64,000 bases of DNA from Ligustrum vulgare (Eukaryota > Streptophyta > Magnoliopsida > Lamiales > Oleaceae). A program made the position numbers and the translations under genes. This document shows positions 20,682 to 30,540 of this stretch, in pieces. The notes under the pieces were generated by a model. It worked only from the letters and a program-made list of their open reading frames with translations, was not told where the DNA came from and searched no databases. Each line of letters starts with the position of its first letter. The stretch's first letter is position 1. The stretch lies in NCBI GenBank assembly GCA_963555705.1, contig OY743177.1:54568096-54632095 (forward strand). Reading direction: 5' to 3'.

Positions 20682-22147
20682 GCTCTTTATCATTTTTTTT
20701 TGGTAACTGGAAGATGGAATTCTAATTAACAGTTTTCCTCTTCTTTTCTGATTTTAAAATTTGTGATTAATCATTTATTAATCTATCGAATGGTGTGTGG
20801 GTTGAGTTAATAATTAATCTAACTTCTCTTCAATTGGATGATTAATGGTTTAGTGGGATTTGTTAACATTGATAAAAGGTTTTGATATATTAGAGATACT
20901 TAATTGAACAAATTTTAAAGATTCGTGGTAAACTGAAAAATTGGAGGAAAACTATTAAATTTCTGAAATGCCACTGTTTTGAGCTCTACTTTGAATCTTT
21001 ATTGTGTGAAGTATATAGTGAACCATAGCTAACGTATATTATACCATTTTATAGTACATAACAAGTTTAACATTTTGATATAAGATTTGAGTATTTTGAA
21101 CATTGGGAATTGCTCTAAATATTAGGGTGATGCATAGATGATAAGGAGTGAAACAAGCTGGGAAGCCGAAAATATTTCTATGGATAAAACCTTGTTGAGC
21201 AGGCATTTTTGAACTATTGGCACGAACTGTGTAGTTGTATGTTTCCCCTTCATGTTTAATCGTTACAAAGCTTGTAAAGTGAACTTCGTAACAGTGTAAA
21301 GAATGGCTAAAATAGACGTTGTCTCGACCTTCAATCACTTACCCAAAGTTGGTAACTCAAGATAGAAATTTTTGCATAATTTTTGAATTAAATATTGCAT
21401 GTTTGACACTTGGCATGAAGGTTTCTCCAAGTATATAGAACCTGTTTGGCCGGTGCTTATAGCTTGATTTTCTACTTTGATTTTTATTCGTATAAATAAC
21501 TGTTAAACTAATATACTAATGTAATAAAAATACTTTTAAGAAAGGAATAATTCATTAATTTCTCCCAAACACACCTCAAGCTCTAGAATTTATATTGATG
21601 TTGTAAAAAATCCTAACCTTGACGTGAGAGGATCTGATGATACTTGATTGTTGGAAAAGATCAATGAATTCGTCTTGGATGACCTGCAAAAAAGGCGATG
21701 AGGAATCTCCCCGTCGCTCCTTCGGTGTGAATCATCTTCAAAAGAAAGTGATAGGCTAGTAAGAGTAGTATGAATTATGCATTATCTAGATTAGTATAAT
21801 GAAAGATGCCACTTCTATGTTTTCGTGGCGTAATCTTTTGTAGCATTGTTTGGCTCTTGAGACCTGAGAGTATTTTAAAACATGTTTAGATGTCCAATCT
21901 ACTTCTTGGTCTTAATGTTCTCGTCCTTTATGATGTATAATGAAAGATGCCACTGCTATGTTTTCGTGGCGTAATCTTTTGTAGCATTGTTTGCCTCTTG
22001 AGACCTGAGAGTATCTTAGAACATGTTTAGATGTCCAATCTACTTCTTGGTCTTAATGTTCTTGTACTGTATGATGCCGATTTCAAATCTTAGAAATTGT
22101 CACATTTCATTCTTATATGATTAATGACACAATATCCTTGTTGGCAG
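20682..22147. other. Mostly non-coding; probable MITE near 21440-21585
   Basis: AT-rich. A stretch from about 21440 (GAACCTGTTTGGCCGGTGCTTATAG) to about 21585 (TTCTCCCAAACACACCTC) has the inverted-end layout of a MITE, without a clear target duplication. The rest may once have held upstream exons of the RNF170-type gene, but I see no RING finger. Confidence 0.4.
21796..22077 (+). repeat. 141-bp tandem duplication
   Basis: Two copies (21796-21936, 21937-22077) with a period of 141 bp; both contain TTTTCGTGGCGTAATCTTTT and TGTCCAATCTACTTCTTGGT. Only a few substitutions separate them. Confidence 0.92.
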
Positions 22148-22767
22148 AGAATGCGAGACCTTCCTTTTCTTCTCAAGAGATTGTTGCAAGATTTGAGCAA
22201 CCCACAAAGATCACTCCCGCTTGTTATGCGGGCACGTGTTTATCTGGCAGTAAAGTTGTCACTCCCCAATATGCAACTATGACAGCATATGTTATCACAT
22301 TTCTTATTTTGACGGCCATACTTAAATTACATGTAGCTGCCTTTGTTATTTTATTTGGTAGTTATCATCTGTTAAGTGAAAGTTTTTAACACGAAAAACT
22401 CAAGATAAACAAGGAAAAAGTAAACATGTTTCTGAACTTTAGCATAGAGATTTGGCAGTAGTTCACTCAAGAACTTCTCTTTGGCACGGCTTTCTGGTTC
22501 TTGAAAGTAGAACTCGAATGAGAGGCCTCTAAAGTTATGCGGACAAAAATTCTTGCATAAATTACTGCAGGGCGTTTTTAAGTTTTTGTTTTGCATGTTA
22601 ATATGCTAAGCTACTTAGCAGTTCATACCTAGGGATACCATTAGATAGATGCTTTTAGAGAGAAGTTTTTATTTTTTGAGTAGTTTTTTATTTTTATTTT
22701 TTTGCTGATGTGCAGATGATAGTGAGTGCTATTTATGTCCTTAGCCCGGTGGACATTATCCCTGAAG
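22148..22767 (+). pseudogene. RNF170-type (DUF1232) gene, two exons only
   Basis: Exon 22148-22249 encodes RMRDLPFLLKRLLQDLSN, then PQRSLPLVMRARVYLA; exon 22716-22767 encodes MIVSAIYVLSPVDIIPE. Both have good AG acceptors (TTGGCAG, GTGCAG) and GT donors (GCA|GTAAAG, GAAG|GTATAA), and phases 0 and 1 fit. Together they match the DUF1232 part of plant homologues of E3 ubiquitin ligase RNF170, a membrane RING protein. The RING finger exons should lie upstream and the transmembrane end (after PEG) downstream; neither is found. A MULE is inserted 145 bp after the last exon. I read this as a truncated gene remnant; a broken-up but still transcribed gene is less likely. Confidence 0.8.
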
Positions 22768-22785
22768 GTATAAAAATGTCATATT

Positions 22786-22911
22786 TTTCAGTTGTATTTT
22801 CTTGTCAATTTTTTATCTTTGTTTTTCTTTACATGACTTGTCACTTCAATCTCGATTTTTTATGTATTTTTATATAAATTCTTTTCAACATTTTTTGTAT
22901 AAATATTTTCA
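22786..22911 (+). repeat. Left unit of a direct repeat flanking the MULE
   Basis: TTTCAGTTGTATTTTCTTGTCAA, then TTTACATGACTTGTCAC(T)TCAATC resembles the sequence after the MULE (28384 on): TTTCAGTTAAATTGTCATGTCAA, then TTTACATGAATTGTCAC(A)TCAATC. Similarity spans roughly 110 bp with substitutions and indels. Confidence 0.7.
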
Positions 22912-23493
22912 CAGTCCTGATATCTTCCCAACAGTGGGAAGAAATTATGGTTCAAACGGCTGAGTTGGACAAGTTAGTGGGCCCCGCAATTTGAAAAAAA
23001 AATAAAAAAAAATCAGTTGTACAGTTTGTTTGCAGCAGTGGGCCCCGCATGTCCAATTATATTGACGAAATCAATACACATTTCCCTTAATTCATACTAG
23101 CTCCATTTCCCTTAATTCAGAACCAGCTCCACTTTCCTCTTTCACCTTCCTCCCGCCATCTTCCACTTCAACCGACCGTCCACCCTCTTCTTCTCCCACC
23201 ACATTTCCACTTCACCCATCTTCACCCACCATTTATTCCACAGCTCAGTTCCTGTGAGGCACCATTTTCAGATTTCGACACCCAACGGTGGTAAACCCAA
23301 ACGCGATCAACAATCGGGTTCCAACGCGATCGGGGCTTAGAGCAAAATTAAGTTCCTGAGAAGAGGTAATTTCTACTGAGTTGCTCAGATTTTTTTACCT
23401 AATTTTGAGTTCTCATTGTGTATTTTGACGTTGTCTAGGTATTTTACTACATAACTACTACCCTTATCATTTTTGAAATTTTACGTAATTTTG
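22912..23493 (+). repeat. MULE left terminal inverted repeat
   Basis: Pairs with 27816-28383. It extends inward to GATAAGGG/CCCTTATC and GAAATTTTACGTAA. The GT after CTGAGAAGAG (23367) and the AG at 23690 could bound a leader intron upstream of the transposase start. Confidence 0.9.
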
Positions 23494-23693
23494 ATTTCTA
23501 GAGGATTATAGTTTGGTAAGTTATAATTAATTGTTCTATGGATTTTGATTAAAAAATGTAACATGTTCTTCTTATAATGGTCCACTGATTGTTGGAATTA
23601 ATATTACTCAGTTACATTTCCAAAATTGTTTGCTCTATAAGTTGATATGATAATAGCATATTTATGATTGTGCTATCCGTTATTTACGTAGGG

Positions 23694-26066
23694 ATGGAAT
23701 CAGAAATGGCTGAGAACGTGTTCGTTCCTCAAGTTCCTGTCAATTGTATTCCGAGAACAGGACAAGAATTTAATTCGCACAAGGATGCCTTCGAATTTTA
23801 CAATGCATATGCACGTGAGGGGGGCTTTAGTACACAAAAACAAAACTGTAAGAAGCGCAAGGGTAGTGGTGAAACTTATTGGAGACAGTTTGTTTGTTAT
23901 AAGGAAGGCAAAACCAATGATACTTATCAAACAAAGCAAAAAAACGCAGTTCCACGTAAAGGGGAAAGAAATCGTGGACAGACACACGTAGGTTACAATG
24001 CCAGATTGACAGTGGTGAAGCAACAGACCGGGGAGTCTTGGGTAGTGAAGCAATTCATTGAAGAACATAATCACGGCCTTACAACTCCTAGCAGAGTACA
24101 CTTCTTGAGGTCTCACAGGAATGTCTCAGCTACCAAGAAGGCATTGACACAACAGTTCATAGAAGCAAATATACCCACTTGTCAACAAATGCGAATTATG
24201 GAAATAGATGCAGGAGGGCCATCATCTGTTGGATGTAGGGAGAGAGATTTAAGGAACTATGCAGCAAAATTACGTGAAGAGCGGAGGGGCCACGATGCGG
24301 AAGCGCTTATTGAGCAGTTCGCATTCAAGAAAGAAAAAGATCCTAATTTCTTCTATGCCTTTGAGACTGATTCAGAGAACAAGTTTGTTAGATCTTTCTG
24401 GGCCGATAGTGAGTCTCGAAGATCTTATGCTTATTTTGGTGACTGCGTAGTGTTTGACACGACGTACAACACGAATGAGTATGCTATGATTCTTGCACCT
24501 TCGTTGGAGTGAACAACCACCGTCAAACGGTTACATTTGGATGTGGATTGTTAAGCGATGAAACCACTGAATCATTTGTTTGGTTGATATCGAAGTTCAT
24601 TGAAGCAATGCCAAACAATAGGACATTGGGTGTGATAATTACAGATCAAGATGCAGCCATTTCAAAGGCTATTTCGGTGGTCTTGCCTTCCACGATGCAT
24701 AGGTATTGTATATGGCATATTTTGAACAAGTTTTCCTAGAAATTAATGTTATGCTCCACAATGATGAGTACCATAGACTTGTGAATATAGTTAAACAATC
24801 TGAGTCACCTGAGGAGTTTGAACATCGGTGGAATGATATCATGGTGACCACAAATTTGGGTACTAATGACTGGCTACATTCAATGTACCAAATACGTAGT
24901 CGATGGGTGCCAGCATATGTGAAACATGTATTTAGTGCAGGGATGTCCAGTAGCCAGAGATCGGAAAGCAGTCACTCCTTCCTTAAGAAGTTTGTGAACA
25001 GAAATTGCTCTTTACTTGGATTTCTTGGACGTTTCAATCGTGCACTTGCTCATCAACGTGACGAAGAGCTGTCTGCTTACCACATTGATATTAGCGAGAA
25101 GCCGATGCTTAATTCAAATTGTTTGATGGAGCGTCAGATGGTGCAAATCTATACCAAAAAAATATTTCTCCAATTTCAAAAGGAAATCGAGGAGAGTCAT
25201 TCATACATCTGTTCCAAGAAAGTAAGTCATATAGATCTTGAAGATGTTAAAGTGTACTACGTGTCCCGTTTTGAGGAGGCTACGACTTGTGCTCGACATC
25301 GAGAGTTAACTTATTATAGTCGAAGGGACTTTGTAGGTTGCTCTTGTCGGATGTTCGAATTCGAAGGCTGCCCTTGTCGGCATATGTTATGCTTCTGGAA
25401 AAAGAAACAGGTGTTGTTGTTGGATGAGAAATACATTCTATGACGGTGGACAAAAAATTCCAAAGACAGAAGTTTGTTTGACGATCAATATAGATTATCA
25501 GATGAAGAAGGGAACTCTCGATCACTCATGGCAAGACATGGAATTTTATCTAAGAAGGCTGCCTTGTTAGTGGATCAAGCATCTCTCACAGATTCTCACA
25601 CTGCTTTCCTCCTTAGTGAGTTTGAAATTTTGCATTCTCGTTTACAACAATTCGAAGATGGATCCCCTATTGGGTTAACAAAGTCTTCAACGAGAAATTC
25701 CGATGTATCTGTTCATGTTGGTGATCCAAACCCAGTAAGGGCAAAAGGGTGTGGAAAACGTATTAAAGGGTCAAAAGAGATTGCATTGCACTCCTCAGGT
25801 AGACAATGTGGGATTTGTGATGGGAGGGGACACGACAGGAGAAGATGTCCACAGCGACTACGAAACAGGTATGTATAAAGTCATATTTTATTTTTTTCCT
25901 ATTTATGTAGTTGCTAACTATTTTCTTTTTTTGCAGTGTGAACGTCTTGCAAGAGCCATCCATACTTGAAGAAGCTCTTGAGGTTACACCAGATATTGGA
26001 GGTGAAGAAGGAACATATACAAGTTTTTGTACCAGCTATGATCTTGGTAGAAGTGAATTGCACTAG
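23694..26066 (+). pseudogene. MULE transposase, FAR1/FRS type, broken
   Basis: From ATG 23694, just after an AG acceptor (TTACGTAG). Segment 1 (to 24512): FAR1 DNA-binding domain (AFEFYNAYAREGGFSTQ, then FIEEHNHGL) and start of the MULE transposase domain (VVFDTTYNTNEYAM). A 1-bp deletion near 24503 shifts the frame. Segment 2 (24509-24739) has the transposase core TDQDAAISKAI and HRYCIWHI, ends in TAG, and a second shift follows near 24740. Segment 3 (to 25443) ends in a SWIM zinc finger CSCRMFEFEGCPCRH and a TGA at 25441-25443 that replaces what is probably CGA. The same frame then continues to a CCHC knuckle CGICDGRGHDRRRC; an intron (25869-25937) leads to a last exon with TAG at 26064-26066. 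The family cuts and joins element ends. Two frameshifts and two stops make this copy inactive. Confidence 0.92.
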
Positions 26067-26805
26067 AAGGTGATGGATGAGAGTGTGTTTTTTGGAGCGC
26101 CAGTAGGATATTTTTTTTGTATTGTGTTTTTGAACCCAAATGGAATATGCTGGTATATATTTTGTACTCAATCATATTTTTTGGAGCACATTGGAACTTC
26201 TATTCTATATATTTTGTACTTAATCATACTTTATAACCTTTTCTTTGTTGCGGTATTTATACAAGTTTTCAGTAACTTATTTTTCTATTCTATATAGTTT
26301 ACTTTTTCTTTGGAGTTTGGTATGGATTAAAACTGCATGCTGATTATAACAATCTGAAAGCATTATGATTGTATTCACCAATTACCACATGCTATAAATG
26401 GAGATACTGAAGCTTGAAAATTAAAAGAAAGTTAAAGGATCATATGGATTTTGCCAAGGCTAAATCAACTTTACACATCTTATTTCAGTATTTACATTTT
26501 CAGAGCAAGGTTCTAAATGCATTCTCAACACATTCACAAGCCAAGATTAAGTTCAAGTTTCGACTAACCTGATCAACACTGCTTAAACAAAAGGTTGGTC
26601 ATGCAACCTGCTAGTTATGATTATGAAATAGAAACCCAACTACTTAAACAAAAGGTTGTTGCATTAGTATCCAAAGTACATTAACATACAATAGAACAAT
26701 TCATCTAACAAATACAGCGGCATTTAAAACCTTACATAGTTTACCAATTCCCACAAACCATCCTTTTACAAAACATTTGCATGCTCTCAAAGTCCAATTT
26801 CTCAA
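26067..26805. other. AT-rich space between convergent MULE genes
   Basis: Expected to hold the 3' untranslated regions and polyadenylation signals of both genes; no other coding signal. Confidence 0.5.
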
Positions 26806-27245
26806 CTACATAAAGCAACACCAACATCGCCTCATTGCATTAACTTCGGGCTGAAGGGAAGAAATGTTATCCGTCATCGCCTCTTGCCTTTCAAGTAGTA
26901 TCTTCATATTTCCATTTAGCTCGGTTAATTGTCTTTCAAGCACTTCGAATTTGTCTTGTTGACGGCCCAAAGTTGCTACAAGTTGGTCATCCCAATAGAA
27001 GCTATCACACTTGACACCTCCCTATGTATAGTAAAGAAATGATGCATTAATATATGATCAAAAAAAAAGGGATACATTAATCACAACGAAGGAAGACAAA
27101 ACTGGATATCAGGTTCCAATTGTACCTTCACGGCGTGGCATTTCCAAAAAAGTCGATTTGGATTCTTTTCTGTGCGCGATGTGTAAGACGTCATGTATGA
27201 GTCGCAACGTGGACAAGATTTTGCACTATTCGTACTAGTTGACAT
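26806..27245 (-). CDS. GRF zinc-finger plus coiled-coil protein of the MULE (2 exons)
   Basis: Exon 1 27245-27126 and exon 2 27021-26806, joined in phase 0 with GT (GTGAAG|GTACAA) and AG (ACATAG|GGAGGT); 111 residues, TAG at 26808-26806. The first half is a GRF-type zinc finger with C11, C14, C36, C45: SCPRCDSYMT, then KNPNRLFWKC, then the GGVKCDSFYWDD typical of the GRF end. The second half is a helical, probably coiled-coil region (LERQLTELNGNMKILLERQE). GRF fingers bind single-stranded nucleic acid or protein. Similar short proteins are annotated in plants as uncharacterised At4g04775-like. The frame is intact although the neighbouring transposase is broken. Its place inside the inverted repeats suggests a role in transposition, which is inference. 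Confidence 0.8.
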
Positions 27246-27570
27246 TCTTACACATTCAAACCACAAATATCTCTCTGCCAAAATATAGCCATCATACCAT
27301 TTAAATAAATGTTCAGCACAAATGCAAATATTTAGTACATAGGAATCATTTTGGACAGCCCTGCTGAATTCTCACTTCCACGTCAAAAATCAATATTTTT
27401 ATTTTAAAATGTAAGTATTCCTTCCATCTATGTGAGCCATGCTAAATTCCTACTTCCATACAGAACATTGTATAAACACAAACTAACCATTTACAACATA
27501 AAAATCAATGAAATGTCATGACACGTAAAATACAAATTTTCAAGGAAAATAGGAAATAATGAAACCTCTT

Positions 27571-27655
27571 CAACAGCTATTTCACGGAGGCGCTCCGACC
27601 ACCTCAATGCATTGATCTTAGATTTTGCTTCTCCCAATTCCCTTTCCTTATCTGC
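27571..27655 (-). CDS. Candidate upstream coiled-coil exon of the MULE minus-strand gene
   Basis: Minus-strand stretch with an AG acceptor (TAGTTTGCAG) and a GT donor (GAAGAG|GTTTCA) encoding a helical run, DKERELGEAKSKINALR, then WSERLREIAVEE. It could be an exon of a longer transcript reading into the GRF gene, or the remnant of a related gene whose coiled coil followed the finger. No linking frame is proven. Confidence 0.35.
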
Positions 27656-27815
27656 AAACTACGAAACCATAATCAAATTGTCATTGTCTTTATGACACAA
27701 TCAATAATTCGCTTAATTTTCAATTAGGTCTTGCTCTACCTTCACACATTAAAACGACCTTAATACATATTATATCATAACTAGCAGTAAAATTACATAA
27801 TAATTACGGCCTTCT

Positions 27816-28383
27816 TTACGTAAAATTTCAAAAATGATAAGGGCAGTAGTTATGTAGTAAAATACCTAGACAACGTCAAAATACACAATGAGAACTCAAA
27901 ATTAGGTAAAAAAATCTGAGCAACTCAATAGAAATTACCTCTTCTCATGAACTTAATCTTGCTCTAAGCCCCGATCGCGTTGGAACCCGGTTGTTGATCG
28001 CGTTCGGGTTTACCACCGTTGGGTGTCAAAATCTGAAAATGGTGCCTCACAGGAACTGAGCTGTGGAATAAATGGTGGGTGAAGATGGGCGAAGTGGAAA
28101 TGTGGTGGGAGAAGAAGAGGGTGGACGGTCGGTTGAAGTGGAAGATGGCGGGAGGAAGGTGAAAGAGGAAAGTGGAGCTGGTTCTGAATTAAGGGAAATG
28201 GAGCTAGTATGAATTAAGGGAAATGTGTACTGATTTCGTCAATATAATTGGACATGCGGGGCCCACTGCTGCAAACAATCTGTACAGCTGATTTTTTTTT
28301 TCAAATTGCGGGGCCCACTAACTTGTCCAACTCAGCCGTTTGAACCATACTTTCTTCCCACTGTTGGGAAGATATCAGGACTG
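27816..28383 (-). repeat. MULE right terminal inverted repeat
   Basis: Complement of 22912-23493 with a small number of substitutions and short indels; ends CAGGACTG at 28383. Confidence 0.9.
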
Positions 28384-28495
28384 TTTCAGTTAAATTGTCA
28401 TGTCAAATTTTTTTCTTTATTTTTTATTTACATGAATTGTCACATCAATCACATTTTCGTTGTATTTTTTTTCAAATTGTATCTTTCTCAATTAA
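28384..28495 (+). repeat. Right unit of the direct repeat flanking the MULE
   Basis: Starts at the first base after the MULE and resembles 22786-22911, which lies left of the element. It is more diverged than the MULE ends are from each other. Confidence 0.65.
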
Positions 28496-28785
28496 GATCG
28501 TTTGTGTTAAATTTATTTTAATTTATGTTCCTTTTTTTGTTCAAATTAATCATCAATTAATTTGTAGAAAAAAATAAAAAAAAAACTTTTGAAAGAAAAG
28601 AAAAGAAAAAAAAGACGCCAAAAAAATAAAATAAGATAAAATGTAAGCCAAAATAGAAAAATAAACAAAGGAAAAAAAATTATTGGGCTGTCGTTACAAC
28701 CCTTTAAAAGTCAAAAAAAGAAAAAAAAAGAATAAAATAATAATAAAAATTGTATGAAGCTGTCGACCCATCTTTTTTGGTGGGG
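28496..28785. repeat. A/G-rich low-complexity tract
   Basis: Long runs of AAAAGAAAAG type with few C or T. No gene. Confidence 0.8.
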
Positions 28786-28828
28786 CCTGCGCTCCAAGCG
28801 CAGGATACCCCTGCGCTTGGAGCGCAGG
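28786..28828. repeat. Perfect 19-bp inverted repeat (hairpin)
   Basis: CCTGCGCTCCAAGCGCAGG (28786-28804) and its exact complement CCTGCGCTTGGAGCGCAGG (28810-28828), spacer ATACC. Each arm is itself nearly palindromic (CCTGCGC...GCGCAGG), so a cruciform with two small side hairpins is possible. It lies just upstream of a gypsy fragment. Confidence 0.95.
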
Positions 28829-29001
28829 TGAACAAACTTGTAACTTTACAATAGGGGTCAACTACCCGTTAAGGGGTTGATACCCCTGCAACCTAGCAAC
28901 CAGGAGGGGAGGTGGAAGGGGGATGGAGTAGGTTGGATAAATTGGAGGCTAGAAAGGGAGTTAGAAGATGAGTAGAATGGGGTGATAAGACTAGAGATGG
29001 G

Positions 29002-29940
29002 ATGGATGAGAATAATGAATTGGTGCAAATGAAGCTTCCATCATTCCATAGGAGAGGTGATCGAGAGTTGGAGGGAATTACTAGACCACCAAAACCTTTG
29101 TGCCATGCTAATGAGGGGGAGAAACGTGAAGAGCATCCTTTCTATACGAGGTGCCTTGTGGGAGATAAACCATGTAGCATCATTATAGATGTAGAAAGTT
29201 GCCACAATTTGGTGAGTGCTAGTAGGGTGAAAGAGTTGGGGCTGTCGGTGATAGCGCATCCTAATCCTTATATGTTGCAAGAGTTGGGTAACGATGGGGA
29301 AGTGATGGTGAGTGAGCAAACTCTTCTTAGCTTCAACATTGGGACTTATCATGACCTAGTGTTGTGTGATGTAGTTCCCTTGCATACTACTCACATCATT
29401 TTGGGAAAACCTTGGCAATGTGTTAGGGATGTGAAGTATAATACACGGAGGAACCGGTATAGCTTCATAATGGAGGGGAAGAAAGTTGTGATCCTCTCAT
29501 TGAGCTTAGATGAAATTTGCAAAGACCAAATGAAGCTCAAGAAGGAATATGAGAAGGAGAGTGCAAAGAGTGAGGGAGGGATGGTGGTTACATTGGAGGA
29601 AGAAGTACCCTTAGGTAAGAAAAATGAGAAGAAGGAGGGGGATTTAGAATTAAAGATCATTGATGACACTCCAAATTCTCTTGTCGGTGAGCAAAATGTT
29701 GATAAGGGGGTACATGAGCTTAAACTTGTTGAGGATGTTGGGGAGGTTTAAAATGGAGAGGAGTCGATGGAGAGTGAAGGGGAAGAGATGGTGGGAGTTG
29801 AAAATATTGAAGTATTGGATGCTGGAGACGAGGAGGAGTGTCTCGTGGTGCGGGAAGAGGAGTTGATCGTGATGAACCATGAGTATGAGGATCCCTACCT
29901 CGTGCTTTGTGATACTAACATTTCCCGCCCCACTTTATTT
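29002..29940 (+). pseudogene. Ty3/gypsy retroelement fragment with protease-like domain
   Basis: A frame of 249 residues (29002-29751) resembles the part of gypsy Gag-Pol that holds the aspartic protease: FYTRCLVGDKPCSIIID, then VKELGLSVIAHPNPY, LLSFNIGTYHDLVLCDV and THIILGKPWQ. The usual DSG active site after IIID is replaced by DVES, so the protease would be dead. After a TAA the frame continues with an acidic run (GEEMVGVENIEVLDAGDEEE) to about 29940. No reverse transcriptase or integrase follows. Confidence 0.8.
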
Positions 29941-30349
29941 TAAAATTTCTTGCAGGTTGGCCATGACGAGGGGTTCGTTCCACATCACTTATGCCCGAAG
30001 AAGTTCATGGACCGGCCTTTCCCTTTTGTCCAAGTCATACAGTATTTTTGGTTGATAGCAAAGTATGAAGACCATACATTTCCATTTAATCCTGGAGGTG
30101 CATTGAGGCCACAAGAACAACTCAATGATTCGGGTCGAATCATCTTGAAGAAGGAGGGTATGATGAGATCATGGGGCGGCTCGACCGGGAAATCAACTAT
30201 TTCGAGCTGAACAATTTTGAACATGCTTTTGAAAGACTCTCAGGGCGACAATGAAGAAGATTCGAGGCCAAAACAAGTGAATGAAGTCAAGAAAAGAAGC
30301 CAAAATTCAAGTTGGAGCCAAAATGAGAAGTTTGGGGTTTCAGCCAATT
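29941..30349 (+). pseudogene. Gypsy-like remnant, unassigned frame
   Basis: An 86-residue frame (29950-30210) with VGHDEGFVPHHLCPKKFMD and the tail LNDSGRIILKKEG. It seems to belong to the same retroelement remnant, but I cannot name a domain. Confidence 0.35.
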
Positions 30350-30496
30350 TCGGTCGACCGAACTTTCTTCCGGTCGACCGATCTTCTGCAGAAGAATTTT
30401 TGATTCAGCCTCAGTCGCTTTCGGCTGAGTGGCGGTCGACCGAAAGTCCCATTTCGATCGACCCTGTGATCAACCGAAATAATTTCGGTCGACCGA
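30350..30496 (+). repeat. CGGTCGACCG motif array
   Basis: The 10-bp palindrome CGGTCGACCG at 30351, 30371 and 30433, and TCGGTCGACCGA at 30485, with degenerate copies near 30455 (CGATCGACC) and 30468 (TGATCAACCG). Shares GGTCGACCG with the array in the solo LTR at 13441-13599. Confidence 0.88.
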
Positions 30497-30540
30497 AACA
30501 CTCCGTTTTGCAAAAACGGGGTTTTTCTTGCAATTTCTAA

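Larger units (their letters stand above)
22912..28383 (+). mobile_element. Mutator-like element (MULE) with long inverted repeats
   Basis: A 5.47-kb unit. The left end CAGTCCTGATATCTTCCCAA and the right end (complement) match for about 575 bp: left repeat 22912-23493, right 27816-28383. Both repeats include GTGGGCCCCGC, ACCGTCCACCCTC and GCGATC words and seem to contain a promoter and first intron for the gene on each side. Inside are a FAR1-type transposase (plus) and a GRF zinc-finger gene (minus), converging like mudrA and mudrB of maize MuDR. Only TTTCA (5 bp) is repeated directly at both borders, short for a MULE (usually 8-11 bp). Confidence 0.9.

Noticed and set aside
22117..22389. 90-residue frame starting MINDTISLLAENARPSFSS
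   Set aside because: It is an out-of-frame reading of the RNF170-type exon and its intron.
28786..28828. Hairpin as a bacterial-type terminator or a CRISPR repeat
   Set aside because: Single occurrence in plant nuclear DNA; no array and no T-run after it. No CRISPR-like array exists in the window.
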